Shown: positions 26,354 to 34,782 of the stretch, one piece after another
How positions within the stretch are numbered: the first letter of the stretch is position 1
Layout: each line of letters begins with the position of its first letter
Assembly: GCF_036346855.1 (NCBI RefSeq)
Contig: NZ_CP107841.1
Location: 4,344,001 to 4,408,000 of the forward strand
Length of the DNA stretch: 64,000 nucleotides
Direction of reading: 5' to 3'
DNA from: Streptomyces europaeiscabiei
GTDB taxonomy: Bacteria; Actinomycetota; Actinomycetes; Streptomycetales; Streptomycetaceae
The notes under the pieces: generated by a model
What the model saw: only the letters and a program-made list of their open reading frames with translations
Told to the model about the DNA's origin: nothing
Database searches by the model: none
Program-made: the position numbers and the translations under genes

Positions 26354-28093
26354 GTGACCAGTACCGCGTCCTCCACGGACACCCGGCAGGACCAGGCCAC
26401 CGAAGAGCACCGGCCGTCGTGGCAGCACCGCCTGCGCCGATTCGGCTACGCGGCGCCCCGGAGAGGCGACGTCCGCACCCGGCTGGTGCCCCCGTACACC
26501 CGGCCGAGCCCGCGCGTCGTGGCCGTGCTCGGGCTGCGCGAGGAGGTCGCGACGCGCCTGGCCCGCTGGTCGGCGTGGGGCGGTCCGCTGCTGGTGACGC
26601 TGTTCGCGGGGCTGATGCGGTTCTACAACCTGGGCAGCCCCAAGGCGGTGATATTCGACGAGACGTACTACGCCAAGGACGCGTGGGCGATCGTCCATCG
26701 CGGGTACGAGGTCAACTGGGCCAAGAACGCCAACGAGCTGATCCTCCAGAACAACGGGGACGTGCCGATCCCGACGGAAGCGGCGTACGTGGTCCACCCG
26801 CCGGTCGGCAAGTACGTGATCGGTCTGGGCGAGCTGATGTTCGGGTTCGACCCGTTCGGCTGGCGCTTCATGACGGCCCTGCTCGGCACGCTCTCCGTGC
26901 TGATGCTCTGCCGGATCGGCCGCCGGATCTTCCGCTCGACGTTCCTCGGCTGCCTCGCGGGCACGCTGATGGCGGTGGACGGCCTGCACTTCGTGATGAG
27001 CCGCACCGCGCTGCTCGACCAGGTGCTGATGTTCTTCGTGCTGGCCGCGTTCTGCTGCCTGGTCATCGACCGCGACCGAGCACGCGGACGACTGGCCGAC
27101 GCGCTCCCCCCGGACGGCGAAGGAGTAGTACGCCCCCACTCCCTCATCGCCGAGACGACCCGCCTGGGCTGGCGCCCCTACCGCTGGCTGGCCGGCCTCT
27201 GTCTCGGCCTGGCCCTCGGCACCAAGTGGAACGCCCTGTACTTCCTGGTGTTCTTCGGCGTCATGGCGGTGCTGTGGGACTACTCGGCCCGCAAGGTCGC
27301 CGGTGCCCGCCAGCCGCTGATCGCCGTGCTCCAGCGCGACCTGGGCCTCGCGTTCCTGTCCACGGTCCCGGTCATGATCGCCACGTATCTGGTCTCCTGG
27401 ACCGGCTGGATCCTCTCCCCGGACGACGGCACCGGCGGCTACTACCGCAACTGGGCCGTGACCGAGGGCAAGGGCGGCTGGTTCAGCTGGCTGCCGGACT
27501 GGCTGCGCAGCCTGTGGCACTACGAGCACGCGGTCTACGAGTTCCACATCGGGCTGTCGTCCCCGCACACGTACCAGTCGAACCCGTGGAGCTGGATCGT
27601 CGTCGGCCGCCCGGTCTCGTACTTCTACGAGTCGCCGTCACCCGGCAAGGACGGCTGCGCCACCGATACCGCCGACAAGTGCGCCCGCGAGGTCCTCGCC
27701 ATCGGCACTCCTCTCCTGTGGTGGGCCGCCGCGTTCGCGGTCCTCTACGTCCTGTGGCGCTGGTTCTTCCGCCGCGACTGGCGCGCCGGCGCGATCGCCT
27801 GCGGCATCGCCGCGGGCTACCTCCCCTGGTTCATGTACCAGGAGCGCACGATCTTCTTCTTCTACGCCGTCGTCTTCCTCCCCTTCCTCTGCCTCGCCGT
27901 CACCATGATGATCGGCGCCATCCTCGGTCCCCCCGGCGCACCGGAACGCCGCCGCGTCGCCGGCGCGGCGGGCGCCGGCGTCCTGGTCCTTCTGATCGCC
28001 TGGAACTTCATCTACTTCTGGCCCATCTACACCGGCCAGCCCATCCCGATCGACAGCTGGCGGTCGCGGATGTGGCTGGACACCTGGGTCTAG
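26354..28093 (+). CDS. pmt: protein O-mannosyltransferase (PMT family)
   Basis: A 579-residue polytopic membrane enzyme that transfers mannose from polyprenyl-phosphate-mannose to Ser/Thr of exported proteins. The first external loop carries the acidic catalytic motif FDETYYAKDAW. Hydrophobic helices alternate throughout. The loop GTKWNALYF and the late YQERTIFFFY match the actinobacterial PMT family. The GTG is the only plausible start and its ribosome site is weak. In Streptomyces, Pmt glycosylates lipoproteins such as PstS and serves phage receptor glycosylation. A tandem array and a strong hairpin follow the stop. Confidence 0.93.
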   Translation: MTSTASSTDTRQDQATEEHRPSWQHRLRRFGYAAPRRGDVRTRLVPPYTRPSPRVVAVLGLREEVATRLARWSAWGGPLLVTLFAGLMRFYNLGSPKAVIFDETYYAKDAWAIVHRGYEVNWAKNANELILQNNGDVPIPTEAAYVVHPPVGKYVIGLGELMFGFDPFGWRFMTALLGTLSVLMLCRIGRRIFRSTFLGCLAGTLMAVDGLHFVMSRTALLDQVLMFFVLAAFCCLVIDRDRARGRLADALPPDGEGVVRPHSLIAETTRLGWRPYRWLAGLCLGLALGTKWNALYFLVFFGVMAVLWDYSARKVAGARQPLIAVLQRDLGLAFLSTVPVMIATYLVSWTGWILSPDDGTGGYYRNWAVTEGKGGWFSWLPDWLRSLWHYEHAVYEFHIGLSSPHTYQSNPWSWIVVGRPVSYFYESPSPGKDGCATDTADKCAREVLAIGTPLLWWAAAFAVLYVLWRWFFRRDWRAGAIACGIAAGYLPWFMYQERTIFFFYAVVFLPFLCLAVTMMIGAILGPPGAPERRRVAGAAGAGVLVLLIAWNFIYFWPIYTGQPIPIDSWRSRMWLDTWV

Positions 28094-28103
28094 CCCGGCG
28101 GAC

Positions 28104-28248
28104 GAACCACGAGTGCGTGAACCACGAGTGCGTGAACCACGAGTGCGTGAACCACGAGTGCGTGAACCACGAGTGCGTGAACCACGAGTGCGTGAACCAC
28201 GAGTGCGTGAACCACGAGTGCGTGAACCACGAGTGCGTGAACCACGAG
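28104..28248. repeat. 15-bp tandem array, nine perfect units plus part
   Basis: GAACCACGAGTGCGT is repeated nine times without a mismatch. It ends in a partial tenth copy that is the left arm of the pmt terminator. The absence of spacers rules out CRISPR. Open frames across it encode only pentapeptide repeats and are not genes. Confidence 0.97.
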
Positions 28249-28275
28249 GGTGCGGCCGGCGGCCGCACCCTCGTG
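28243..28275. terminator. bidirectional terminator, 15-bp perfect stem
   Basis: CACGAGGGTGCGGCC and its exact complement are separated by GGC. It lies between convergent pmt and the peptidoglycan-binding gene. Confidence 0.88.
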
Positions 28276-28285
28276 ACACCGGTGA

Positions 28286-28702
28286 TCAGCACACGCTGGC
28301 CGTCGAGTTGGCCCAGAAGACCAGGAACGACCATGTCTGGGCCCCGACGGTCCCGTCCACGGTGATGCCTGCGCAGCGCTGGAACCGCTTCGTCGCCGCA
28401 TTGGTGACCGGCCCGAAGTCCCCGTCCAGGTCCAGGTTGGCGCCTGTCATGGCTTCGTTCAGGTAGCACTGGGCCTGCTGGACAGCGCTTCCTGACGACC
28501 CGACCCTCAGCGTCGGCCTCTGGATGGTGAAGTTGCAAACGTCTTGGGAGCCGTGGGCGACGAGCTTCTCAGGCAGCGCCGCACTTCTCACCGCCATGGC
28601 GCGAGGCGCCTCTGACTGAGCGTTCTGCGGTACCGCTACGGCCGCGCCTCCCGCAAGGACGAGAGAGGCGACCAGAGTCACACAGGTGGACAGGCGTCGC
28701 AT
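28286..28702 (-). CDS. secreted peptidoglycan-binding domain protein
   Basis: A 138-residue exported protein. A signal peptide spans about residues 1-25. One PG_binding_1 repeat follows (LRVGSSGSAVQQAQCYLN, then LDGDFGPVTNAATKRFQ). Four Cys residues suggest two disulfides. No catalytic domain is present, so it may bind cell wall or act as an inhibitor or signal. Two ATGs are possible: the second (28702) has GGAGG at 8-base spacing and is preferred over the first (28708), which is too close. It is divergent from the first penicillin-binding protein gene. Confidence 0.88.
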   Translation of the reverse strand: MRRLSTCVTLVASLVLAGGAAVAVPQNAQSEAPRAMAVRSAALPEKLVAHGSQDVCNFTIQRPTLRVGSSGSAVQQAQCYLNEAMTGANLDLDGDFGPVTNAATKRFQRCAGITVDGTVGAQTWSFLVFWANSTASVC

Positions 28703-29066
28703 TTTCATCACCTCCAACAGACACACCCCCTGTACCACCGTGCACTTCCGTCCCGGAGGCTGCATCCCGGCGACGCCGTCACCCGCGCCCGCGGGATTGT
28801 CCGCGGGACTGCTCGTGTCGGGGCCGGCATCGGTGGCTGGGCCACTGCAAACGGATCGCATCGGCGCCCCAGAGGAACGGTCCGTCGCCACCGTGGTCGC
28901 GAATGGCCGGATACCCGGGTGTGATGGCCTGAATCCGGTTTGCCGGGCTTCCTGGGCTAACAATCAGGGCACACACAGGAAGCATTTTTCCCACGCGTTA
29001 CGTCGGCGTGTTTACAGTGAGCCTCGGCAAGCGGTTTCTGAACGCGTTCAAAGGGGGATTCGCGTC
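28703..29066. other. 364-bp divergent intergenic region
   Basis: Lies between the peptidoglycan-binding gene and the first penicillin-binding protein gene. The 28975-29045 part is AT-richer and probably holds the transpeptidase promoter; no clear -35/-10 pair could be fixed by eye. No gene or dispersed repeat is seen. Confidence 0.4.
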
Positions 29067-30701
29067 ATGCGCAAGGGGGTCAAGGTCGCCATAGTCGGCG
29101 GGGTGTTCGCGGCGATGGTGGGGGGTGCCGGATACGGCGGGTACAACTTCGTGACGGCGCTCAACGGGGACGGTGGGAGCGCGGAGAAACGGACCGGGCC
29201 GCCGAGCGCGGACGAGGTCCGGGAGACGACGGAGAAGTTCTTCGCGGCCTGGGAGAAGGGCGACTCGGCCACCGCGTCGTCGTACACGAACGACGCCGTG
29301 GACGCGGGGAAGGTGTTCGGCAGCTTCGTCGGCACCGCCCGGATCGACGATGTGAGGATCGCGCCGGGCAAGCCCACCGGGACCGGCGGCCGGACCGTCC
29401 CGTTCTCCGTCGAGGCGAACGTGGCGTACGAGGGGAAGAGCAAGGAACTCTCGTACAAGAGCCGGCTGACCGTCGTGCGCGGGAAGACGACCGGACGGGC
29501 CCTGGTCGACTGGCGGCCTTCCGTCGTGCACCCCGAACTGAAGGCCGGCGACACGCTGTTCACCGGGGAGGCGGCGGCGCCGCCCATCGAGGCCGTGGAC
29601 CGGGACGGCAAGGTGCTGACCAAGGAGAAGTACCCGTCCCTCGGGCCGATCCTCGACACCCTGCGCGAACGCTACGGCGCCGACGCGGGCGGTACACCCG
29701 GCATCGAGCTGGGCATCCGCCACACCACCACGGAAGCCGGCGACACCACCCTGCTGACCCTCGCCAAGGGTAAGGCGGGCAGGTTGGAGACCACGATCAG
29801 CGCGCGGACGCAGGCGGCGGCCGAGCAGGCGGTCAAGAAGTACGCCGAGTCGTCCGTGGTCGCCCTGCAGCCCAGCACCGGTCAGGTGCTGGCCGTCGCC
29901 AACCACCGCGGGGACGGCTTCAACGCGGCCTTCCAGGGGGAACTCCCGCCCGGCTCCACGATGAAGATCGTCACCGCCGCGATGCTCATCGACAACGGTG
30001 TGACCTCCATGAACGGCCCCGCACCCTGCCCCGACACGGCCACCTGGATGAGCCAGACCTTCAAGAACCTGCCGGGCATGAAGGCGAACGAGACGCCGAG
30101 CGCCACGCTCGCCAACAGCTTCGAGAGGTCCTGCAACACGGCCTTCATCAAGCTGATCGACGAGAAGCCGCTGACCGACGCGTCGTTGACCGAGGAGGCG
30201 CAGGAGCGGTTCGGGATCGGCCGGGACGACTGGAAGACGGGCATCGCCTCCATGGACGGCAAGGTGCCGCCCTCCGGCGGGCCGAACCGGGCCGCCAACG
30301 CGATCGGCCAGGGTGACGTCCTGATGAACCCGTTGAACATGGCGTCGGTGACGTCCACGGCGATCACGGGACAGTTCCGGCAGCCGTATCTGGTGTCGCC
30401 GAAGCTGGACGACCGGAAGCTGGCCACGGCGAAGGGGTTGTCGCCCGGTACCTCGTCGCAGTTGAAGCAGATGATGAGGCTGACCGCGACTCAGGGGACG
30501 GCCGAGACCGTCATGTCCGATCTCGGCGGCGACATCGGGGCCAAGACCGGCTCCGCGGAGATCGACGGGCAGGCCGTGGCGGACAGTTGGTTCACCGGGT
30601 TCCGCGGGGACGTGGCCGCGGCGGCGATGTCGGAGGGCGGTGGCCGCGGCGGTGAGGCGGCCGGTCCGATCGTGGTGGATGTGCTCAAAGCCGGGGGGTG
30701 A
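29067..30701 (+). CDS. penicillin-binding transpeptidase with MecA_N-like domain, paralog 1
   Basis: A 544-residue membrane-anchored class B-type PBP. One N-terminal helix lies at about 7-30, an NTF2/MecA_N-like domain at about 46-155, and a linker region at 156-250. The transpeptidase domain carries S297-T-M-K300, S355-C-N357 and K493-T-G495. It crosslinks peptidoglycan outside the membrane. The ATG follows AAGGGGGAT. An almost identically organised paralog lies 292 bases downstream. The size is small for PBP2-type enzymes, as usual for this Streptomyces group. Confidence 0.94.
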   Translation: MRKGVKVAIVGGVFAAMVGGAGYGGYNFVTALNGDGGSAEKRTGPPSADEVRETTEKFFAAWEKGDSATASSYTNDAVDAGKVFGSFVGTARIDDVRIAPGKPTGTGGRTVPFSVEANVAYEGKSKELSYKSRLTVVRGKTTGRALVDWRPSVVHPELKAGDTLFTGEAAAPPIEAVDRDGKVLTKEKYPSLGPILDTLRERYGADAGGTPGIELGIRHTTTEAGDTTLLTLAKGKAGRLETTISARTQAAAEQAVKKYAESSVVALQPSTGQVLAVANHRGDGFNAAFQGELPPGSTMKIVTAAMLIDNGVTSMNGPAPCPDTATWMSQTFKNLPGMKANETPSATLANSFERSCNTAFIKLIDEKPLTDASLTEEAQERFGIGRDDWKTGIASMDGKVPPSGGPNRAANAIGQGDVLMNPLNMASVTSTAITGQFRQPYLVSPKLDDRKLATAKGLSPGTSSQLKQMMRLTATQGTAETVMSDLGGDIGAKTGSAEIDGQAVADSWFTGFRGDVAAAAMSEGGGRGGEAAGPIVVDVLKAGG

Positions 30702-30710
30702 GTTCCCGCG

Positions 30711-30876
30711 GGTGGGCGGGGCTGCTCGCGCAGTTCCCGCGCCCCTGCTCGCCTCTGTTCCCGCGCCTTGAAAGACAAAGACCGGACCTGCGGACCGAAA
30801 AGCGAAAAGCAGGGGCTGAGCCCCTGCTTTTCGCTTTTCGCGTGGGCGGGGAACTGCGCGAGCAGCCCCCGCCCAC
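30711..30876. repeat. type I dispersed repeat, nested inverted repeats
   Basis: Outer arms of about 28 bases (30711-30738 and 30848-30876) face each other and enclose the long perfect hairpin at 30796-30840. It lies between the two penicillin-binding protein genes. Confidence 0.88.
30796..30840. terminator. 21-bp perfect hairpin between PBP genes
   Basis: Arms 30796-30816 and 30820-30840 are exact complements with a TGA loop. The arms include GCGAAAAGCAGGGGC. It is the longest perfect stem noticed in the window and should end transcription of the first PBP gene. Confidence 0.85.
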
Positions 30877-30993
30877 CCACGGACGAACTCCCGGCCAAAC
30901 CCACGGAGTGATCCGCGGGACTCTAGTGTGGTGGTTCTCGTTGAGGGACGAGAGGCAGTCGAGGGCAGCGGAAGGTCGAAAGCGTGGGTAAGC

Positions 30994-32787
30994 GTGGGTA
31001 AGAGAAGGCGTGTCGACGAGCGGAAGGCCGCGAAGTCGGGGAGGTCACGGCGGCACCTCGTGCTGGGCGGAGTCGCGGTCGCGGCCCTCGGCGGCGGCGC
31101 GGTCGCCGTGTACACGGTGTTCGGTGCCGGCGCGTCGGCCGACGACGGTTCGGCCGACGCCGAGGCCGTGAAGAGCGGGCCCCTGTCCTCCGCCGAGGTC
31201 CGTACGGCCGCGACCGCGTTCCTCACCGCCTGGCAGAAGGGCACCGTCACGAAGGCCGCCGCCGCCACGGACGACTCGGCCGCCGCGAAGGCCGCGCTGA
31301 CCGGTTTCACCAAGGACGCCCATGTGAAGGACGTCACCCTGACCCGCGGCAAGCGCGCGGGCGACAAGGTGCCGTTCACGGTGAAGGGCACGGTCGCCTA
31401 CAAGGGCGCAAAGAAGCCGCTGACCTACGCGTCCGCCCTCACCGTCGTACGGGCCGAGAAGGACGGCGAACCCGTCGTCGACTGGCAGCCGTCCGTCGTC
31501 CACCCGGACCTCGACGAGGGCGACCGGCTGGTGACCGGTGAGGCCGGCACGCCCCCGGTGAAGGCCCTCGACCGGGACGGCGGCGAGCTGACGACGAAGA
31601 AGTACCCGTCGCTGGGCTCGGTGCTGGACGGTCTGCGGGAGAAGTACGGCAAGAAGGCGGGCGGCAGGGCGGGCGTCGAGCTGCGGATCGTCCGGGCGGA
31701 CCCGGCGCAGGACGGGTCGGACGGCAAGTCCGCCAAGTCCGGCACCTCCGATTCGTCCGAGTCGCCCGAGGCGTCCGAGAACTCCACCAAGTCCTTGAAA
31801 TCCGGCACGTCCGGCAAGTCCGGCAAGGAGAAGGCCGCAGACAAGACGCTGCTGGAGCTGAGCGAGGGCACTCCCGGGGAGTTGAGGACGACGCTCAGCC
31901 CGTCGCTGCAGGCCGCCGCCGAGGCGAAGGTGGCGGCCACGCAGCGGGCGTCGGTGGTCGTGATGCGCCCCTCGACCGGCGAGATCCTGGCCGCGGCGAA
32001 CTCCGGCAGCTTCAACGTGGCGTTCCAGGGCTCCCTGGCCCCCGGCTCCACGATGAAGATCGTGTCGTCGGCGCTGCTCATCGACAAGGGCCTGGCCTCG
32101 GCCGACAAGGTCCACCCGTGCCCCAAGTTCTCGTCGTACGGCGGCTGGAAGTTCCAGAACGACGACAAGTTCACGATCAAGGGCGGCACGTTCAAGGCGA
32201 GTTTCGCCCGCTCCTGCAACACCGCCTTCATCTCCCAGGCGAAGAAGCTGGACGACAACTCCCTGACCCAGGAGGCCCAGCAGGTCTTCGGGCTCGGCCT
32301 GAACAACTGGGCCATCGGCGTGCCCAGCTTCGACGGCGCGGTGCCGGTGCAGAGCGACGCCCCGATGGCGGCCTCGCTGATCGGCCAGGGCGGCGTGCGG
32401 ATGAACCCGCTGAACATGGCGTCCGTGGTGTCGACGGCCAAGACGGGCGTCTTCAAGCAGCCCTACCTGGTCGCGCCGTCCGTCGACGGCCGCACCCTCG
32501 CCACCGCCTCCCGGCCCCTGTCCGAAACGGCCCGCTCCCAGCTCCGCGAGCTCCTCCGGTACACCGCCGCGGCCGGTACGGCGGCCGAGGCGATGTCGGG
32601 CCTCGGCCCCGACTACGGCGCCAAGACCGGCTCCGCCGAGGTCGACGGCCAGAAGGAGCCCAACGGCTGGTTCACCGCGTGGAAGGGCGACCTGGCCTCC
32701 GCCGGAGTCGTCCAACAGGGCGGCCACGGCAGCGAGTCGGCGGGCCCGATCGTGGCGGCGCTCCTGAAGGCGGGCAGCGGGGGCTGA
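30994..32787 (+). CDS. penicillin-binding transpeptidase with MecA_N-like domain, paralog 2
   Basis: A 597-residue class B-type PBP with the layout of its upstream neighbour: one N-terminal helix (about 22-44), an NTF2/MecA_N-like domain (about 60-175) and a transpeptidase domain with S352-T-M-K355, S407-C-N409 and K544-T-G546. A Ser/Lys/Gly-rich insert of about 45 residues (236-282) splits the region just before the catalytic domain and is missing from paralog 1. The GTG start (GKRRRVDERK) is chosen because translation upstream is repeat-derived; its ribosome site is weak. A 10-bp duplication (AGCGTGGGTA) lies at the start. Confidence 0.92.
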   Translation: MGKRRRVDERKAAKSGRSRRHLVLGGVAVAALGGGAVAVYTVFGAGASADDGSADAEAVKSGPLSSAEVRTAATAFLTAWQKGTVTKAAAATDDSAAAKAALTGFTKDAHVKDVTLTRGKRAGDKVPFTVKGTVAYKGAKKPLTYASALTVVRAEKDGEPVVDWQPSVVHPDLDEGDRLVTGEAGTPPVKALDRDGGELTTKKYPSLGSVLDGLREKYGKKAGGRAGVELRIVRADPAQDGSDGKSAKSGTSDSSESPEASENSTKSLKSGTSGKSGKEKAADKTLLELSEGTPGELRTTLSPSLQAAAEAKVAATQRASVVVMRPSTGEILAAANSGSFNVAFQGSLAPGSTMKIVSSALLIDKGLASADKVHPCPKFSSYGGWKFQNDDKFTIKGGTFKASFARSCNTAFISQAKKLDDNSLTQEAQQVFGLGLNNWAIGVPSFDGAVPVQSDAPMAASLIGQGGVRMNPLNMASVVSTAKTGVFKQPYLVAPSVDGRTLATASRPLSETARSQLRELLRYTAAAGTAAEAMSGLGPDYGAKTGSAEVDGQKEPNGWFTAWKGDLASAGVVQQGGHGSESAGPIVAALLKAGSGG

Positions 32788-32826
32788 GCACCGCGCTCAG
32801 GGCGGGCCGCCCGTCCTCGCGCCCCC

Positions 32827-33468
32827 TCAGCCGAGTGGCGTACGGCCGTGGACGGGGGTCTTCTCGTACGACTCGGGTGACTGGTCCAGGCACCAGTCGA
32901 ACACCGACGGCCAGGAACCGTAGCCCGCGTCCAGGTCGAGATGGGCCTCGCCCGGCAGTACGTCGGCGGGCAGGCCCAGCGGTTCGGCGTACGTCGCGGC
33001 CGCGCCCCCGGGGCAGAACGGGTCGTTGTCGCTGCCGACGACCCGGGTGTACGAGGCGGTCGTGGCCAGTCGCGCGGGGCTCAGCTCCGGCGGGGCGAAC
33101 TCGGCGATCTCCGGGTGCTCCAGGACGACTTCGGGGGCGGGCGGGGCGATGAGCAGGACGCGGTCGACGGGGCCGGACAGCACGTCGTCCCGCGCGACCG
33201 CGTGCAGCCACAGCAGGCAGGCCAGGCTGTGGCAGATCACCGTGATCCGCCGGCCCGCCAACTCCCCCAGCAGCGCGTCCAGTTCCGCCAGCCACCGCTC
33301 CAGGTCCGGGTCGTCCGCCTCCGGGAGCTGCGGGTACGCCACCTCGTGGCCCAGGTCGGTGAGGCGGTCGGCCAGCCAGTGCTGCCAGTGCGCGGCCGGG
33401 CGGTGGTTCTGCCAGCCGTGCAGGATCAGGAAGGCGCGGGTGCCGTCGGCGGGCGGGGTTCTTGTCAT
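32827..33468 (-). CDS. RBBP9/YdeN-type alpha/beta hydrolase
   Basis: A 213-residue soluble hydrolase. The early FLILHGWQNHRPAAHWQHWL and the nucleophile elbow ICHSLACLLWL (Ser in C-H-S-L) match the RBBP9/YdeN serine hydrolase family. An Asp in SDNDPFC and a His in GEAHLDLDAG complete the triad. Substrates of this family are mostly unknown. It is convergent with the second PBP gene across 39 bases. The ATG is immediately preceded by GGGGG, so the ribosome site is unusually close. Confidence 0.88.
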   Translation of the reverse strand: MTRTPPADGTRAFLILHGWQNHRPAAHWQHWLADRLTDLGHEVAYPQLPEADDPDLERWLAELDALLGELAGRRITVICHSLACLLWLHAVARDDVLSGPVDRVLLIAPPAPEVVLEHPEIAEFAPPELSPARLATTASYTRVVGSDNDPFCPGGAAATYAEPLGLPADVLPGEAHLDLDAGYGSWPSVFDWCLDQSPESYEKTPVHGRTPLG

Positions 33469-33540
33469 CCCCCGATCGTCAGCGAAACGGATCGGTCGGT
33501 CCAGTGCCGTCTCTGTGGCTGGATGGGATGTTCGGCGGGT

Positions 33541-34009
33541 GCGGGTCCGGTGGGGGCTGGCCGCGCAGTTCCCCGCGCCCCTGAAAAGCAGGGGCTGCGC
33601 CCCGTGCTCTTCAGGACCGCCGACCCGTCACCTTCAGGACCGCCGACCCGTCACCTTCAGGACCGCAGGCCCGTCGCCTTCAGACCCGCCGGCCCTTCAC
33701 CTTCACGACCGCCGACCCGTCACCTTCGAACTCGCCGGCCCGTCACCTTCAGGCTCGTCGCCCGTCACCTTCAGGACCGCAGGCCCGTCGCCTTCAGACC
33801 CGCCGGCCCTTCACCTTCACGACCGTCGGCCCTTCACCTTCACGACCGCCGGCCCTTCACCTTCACGACCGCCGACCCGTCACCTTCAGACCCGCCGGCC
33901 CGGTCGCCTTTCAGGCCCGCAGGGGCCTGGTCTTTCAGGCCCGCAGGGGCCTGGTCTTTCAGGGGCGCGGGGAACTGCGCGACGAGCCCCCACCGGACCC
34001 GCACCCGCC
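33541..34009. repeat. type I dispersed repeat enclosing fifteen 23-bp units
   Basis: Inverted arms of about 45 bases (33541-33585 and 33957-34001) share the core GCGCAGTTCCCCGCGCCCCT. They flank a tandem array at 33610-33956. The array has about 15 units of 22-24 bases starting TTCAGGACCG or TTCACGACCG and ending CCCGTCACC or a variant. Units 8-9 repeat units 3-4 exactly, and the last two units are identical, showing recent duplication. It fills most of the gap before the YbaK gene; no gene is supported within it. Confidence 0.95.
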
Positions 34010-34066
34010 CCACCGCCTCGACAACCCACTCGCATGGCCAGTACACCCACCACTACCGTGCCCCGC

Positions 34067-34600
34067 ATGACCAACGTCGCGCAGGACACCGAGGGCTCCG
34101 GAGCCCACCCCCGTTTCGCCGAGGCGCTCACCGCGCTGGGTCTGGGCGAACTGCACACCCGGATCCGCCGGTTCCCGGACGCCACACGGACCGCGGCGGA
34201 GGCGGCCGCCGCCCTCGGCTGCGAGCTGAGCGAGATCTGCAAGTCGCTGATCTTCGCGGCGGACGGCGTCCCGGTGCTGGTGCTCATGGACGGCGCGTCC
34301 AGGGTCGATGTGGAACTGGTCCGGCGTGAACTCTGCGCCGCGAAGGTCACCCGGGCACGCGCCGACGTCGTACGGGAGGCGACCGGGTACGCGATCGGCG
34401 GGGTCCCGCCCTTCGGCCACCGGACGAGGACCCGCGTCCTGGCGGACCGCTCGCTCCTCGACCACGCGACGGTGTGGGCGGCGGCCGGCACCCCGTACAC
34501 CGTCTTCCCCATGGACCCCAAGTCGCTGATCGCGCACGCGGGCGCCACCCTGGTCGACGTCCGGGAGGCCGGCGAGGGCGTCCGCGAGCCGAACGCGTGA
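34067..34600 (+). CDS. YbaK/aminoacyl-tRNA deacylase domain protein
   Basis: A 177-residue single-domain protein of the YbaK/EbsC/ProX editing family that hydrolyses mischarged tRNA (Cys-tRNA-Pro or Ala-tRNA types). CELSEICKSLIF holds the conserved catalytic Lys. GYAIGGVPPFGH is the family substrate-site loop. An in-frame ATG 11 codons upstream is an alternative start; neither has a clear ribosome site. Its TGA overlaps the GTG of a disrupted DMT permease as GTGA, showing that the two were translationally coupled. Confidence 0.92.
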   Translation: MTNVAQDTEGSGAHPRFAEALTALGLGELHTRIRRFPDATRTAAEAAAALGCELSEICKSLIFAADGVPVLVLMDGASRVDVELVRRELCAAKVTRARADVVREATGYAIGGVPPFGHRTRTRVLADRSLLDHATVWAAAGTPYTVFPMDPKSLIAHAGATLVDVREAGEGVREPNA

Positions 34601-34782
34601 CGCCGGTCGTCACCGCGGCGGTGCTGCTCGCCGCGGTCACCCACGCCGGCTGGAACGCGATCGCCCACAAGATCACGGACAAGCTGGTCGGCTTCACGCT
34701 GATATCCGGCGGCGGGGCGCTGATCGGGTTCGTGATGGTGCCGTTCGTGCCACTTCCGGAGGCCGGAGCGTGGCCGGCGCGG
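34597..34782 (+). pseudogene. 5' fragment of a DMT/EamA-family permease
   Basis: The frame encodes the first membrane helices of a drug/metabolite transporter: VLLAAVTHAGWNAIAHK, a short loop, then GFTLISGGGALIGFVMVPFV. It starts by GTGA overlap with the YbaK gene. After about 62 codons the similarity stops and the DNA changes to the 3' end of an opposite-strand lipoprotein gene. The matching C-terminal fragment lies 0.9 kb further on. About 180 central residues are missing, so the permease cannot function. Confidence 0.85.

Noticed and set aside
28104..28248. CRISPR-like array
   Set aside because: Units are directly adjacent without spacers and no cas genes are nearby; it is a minisatellite.
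28113..28466. Plus- and minus-strand open frames across the 15-bp array
   Set aside because: They encode only pentapeptide repeats and overlap a terminator and a real gene.
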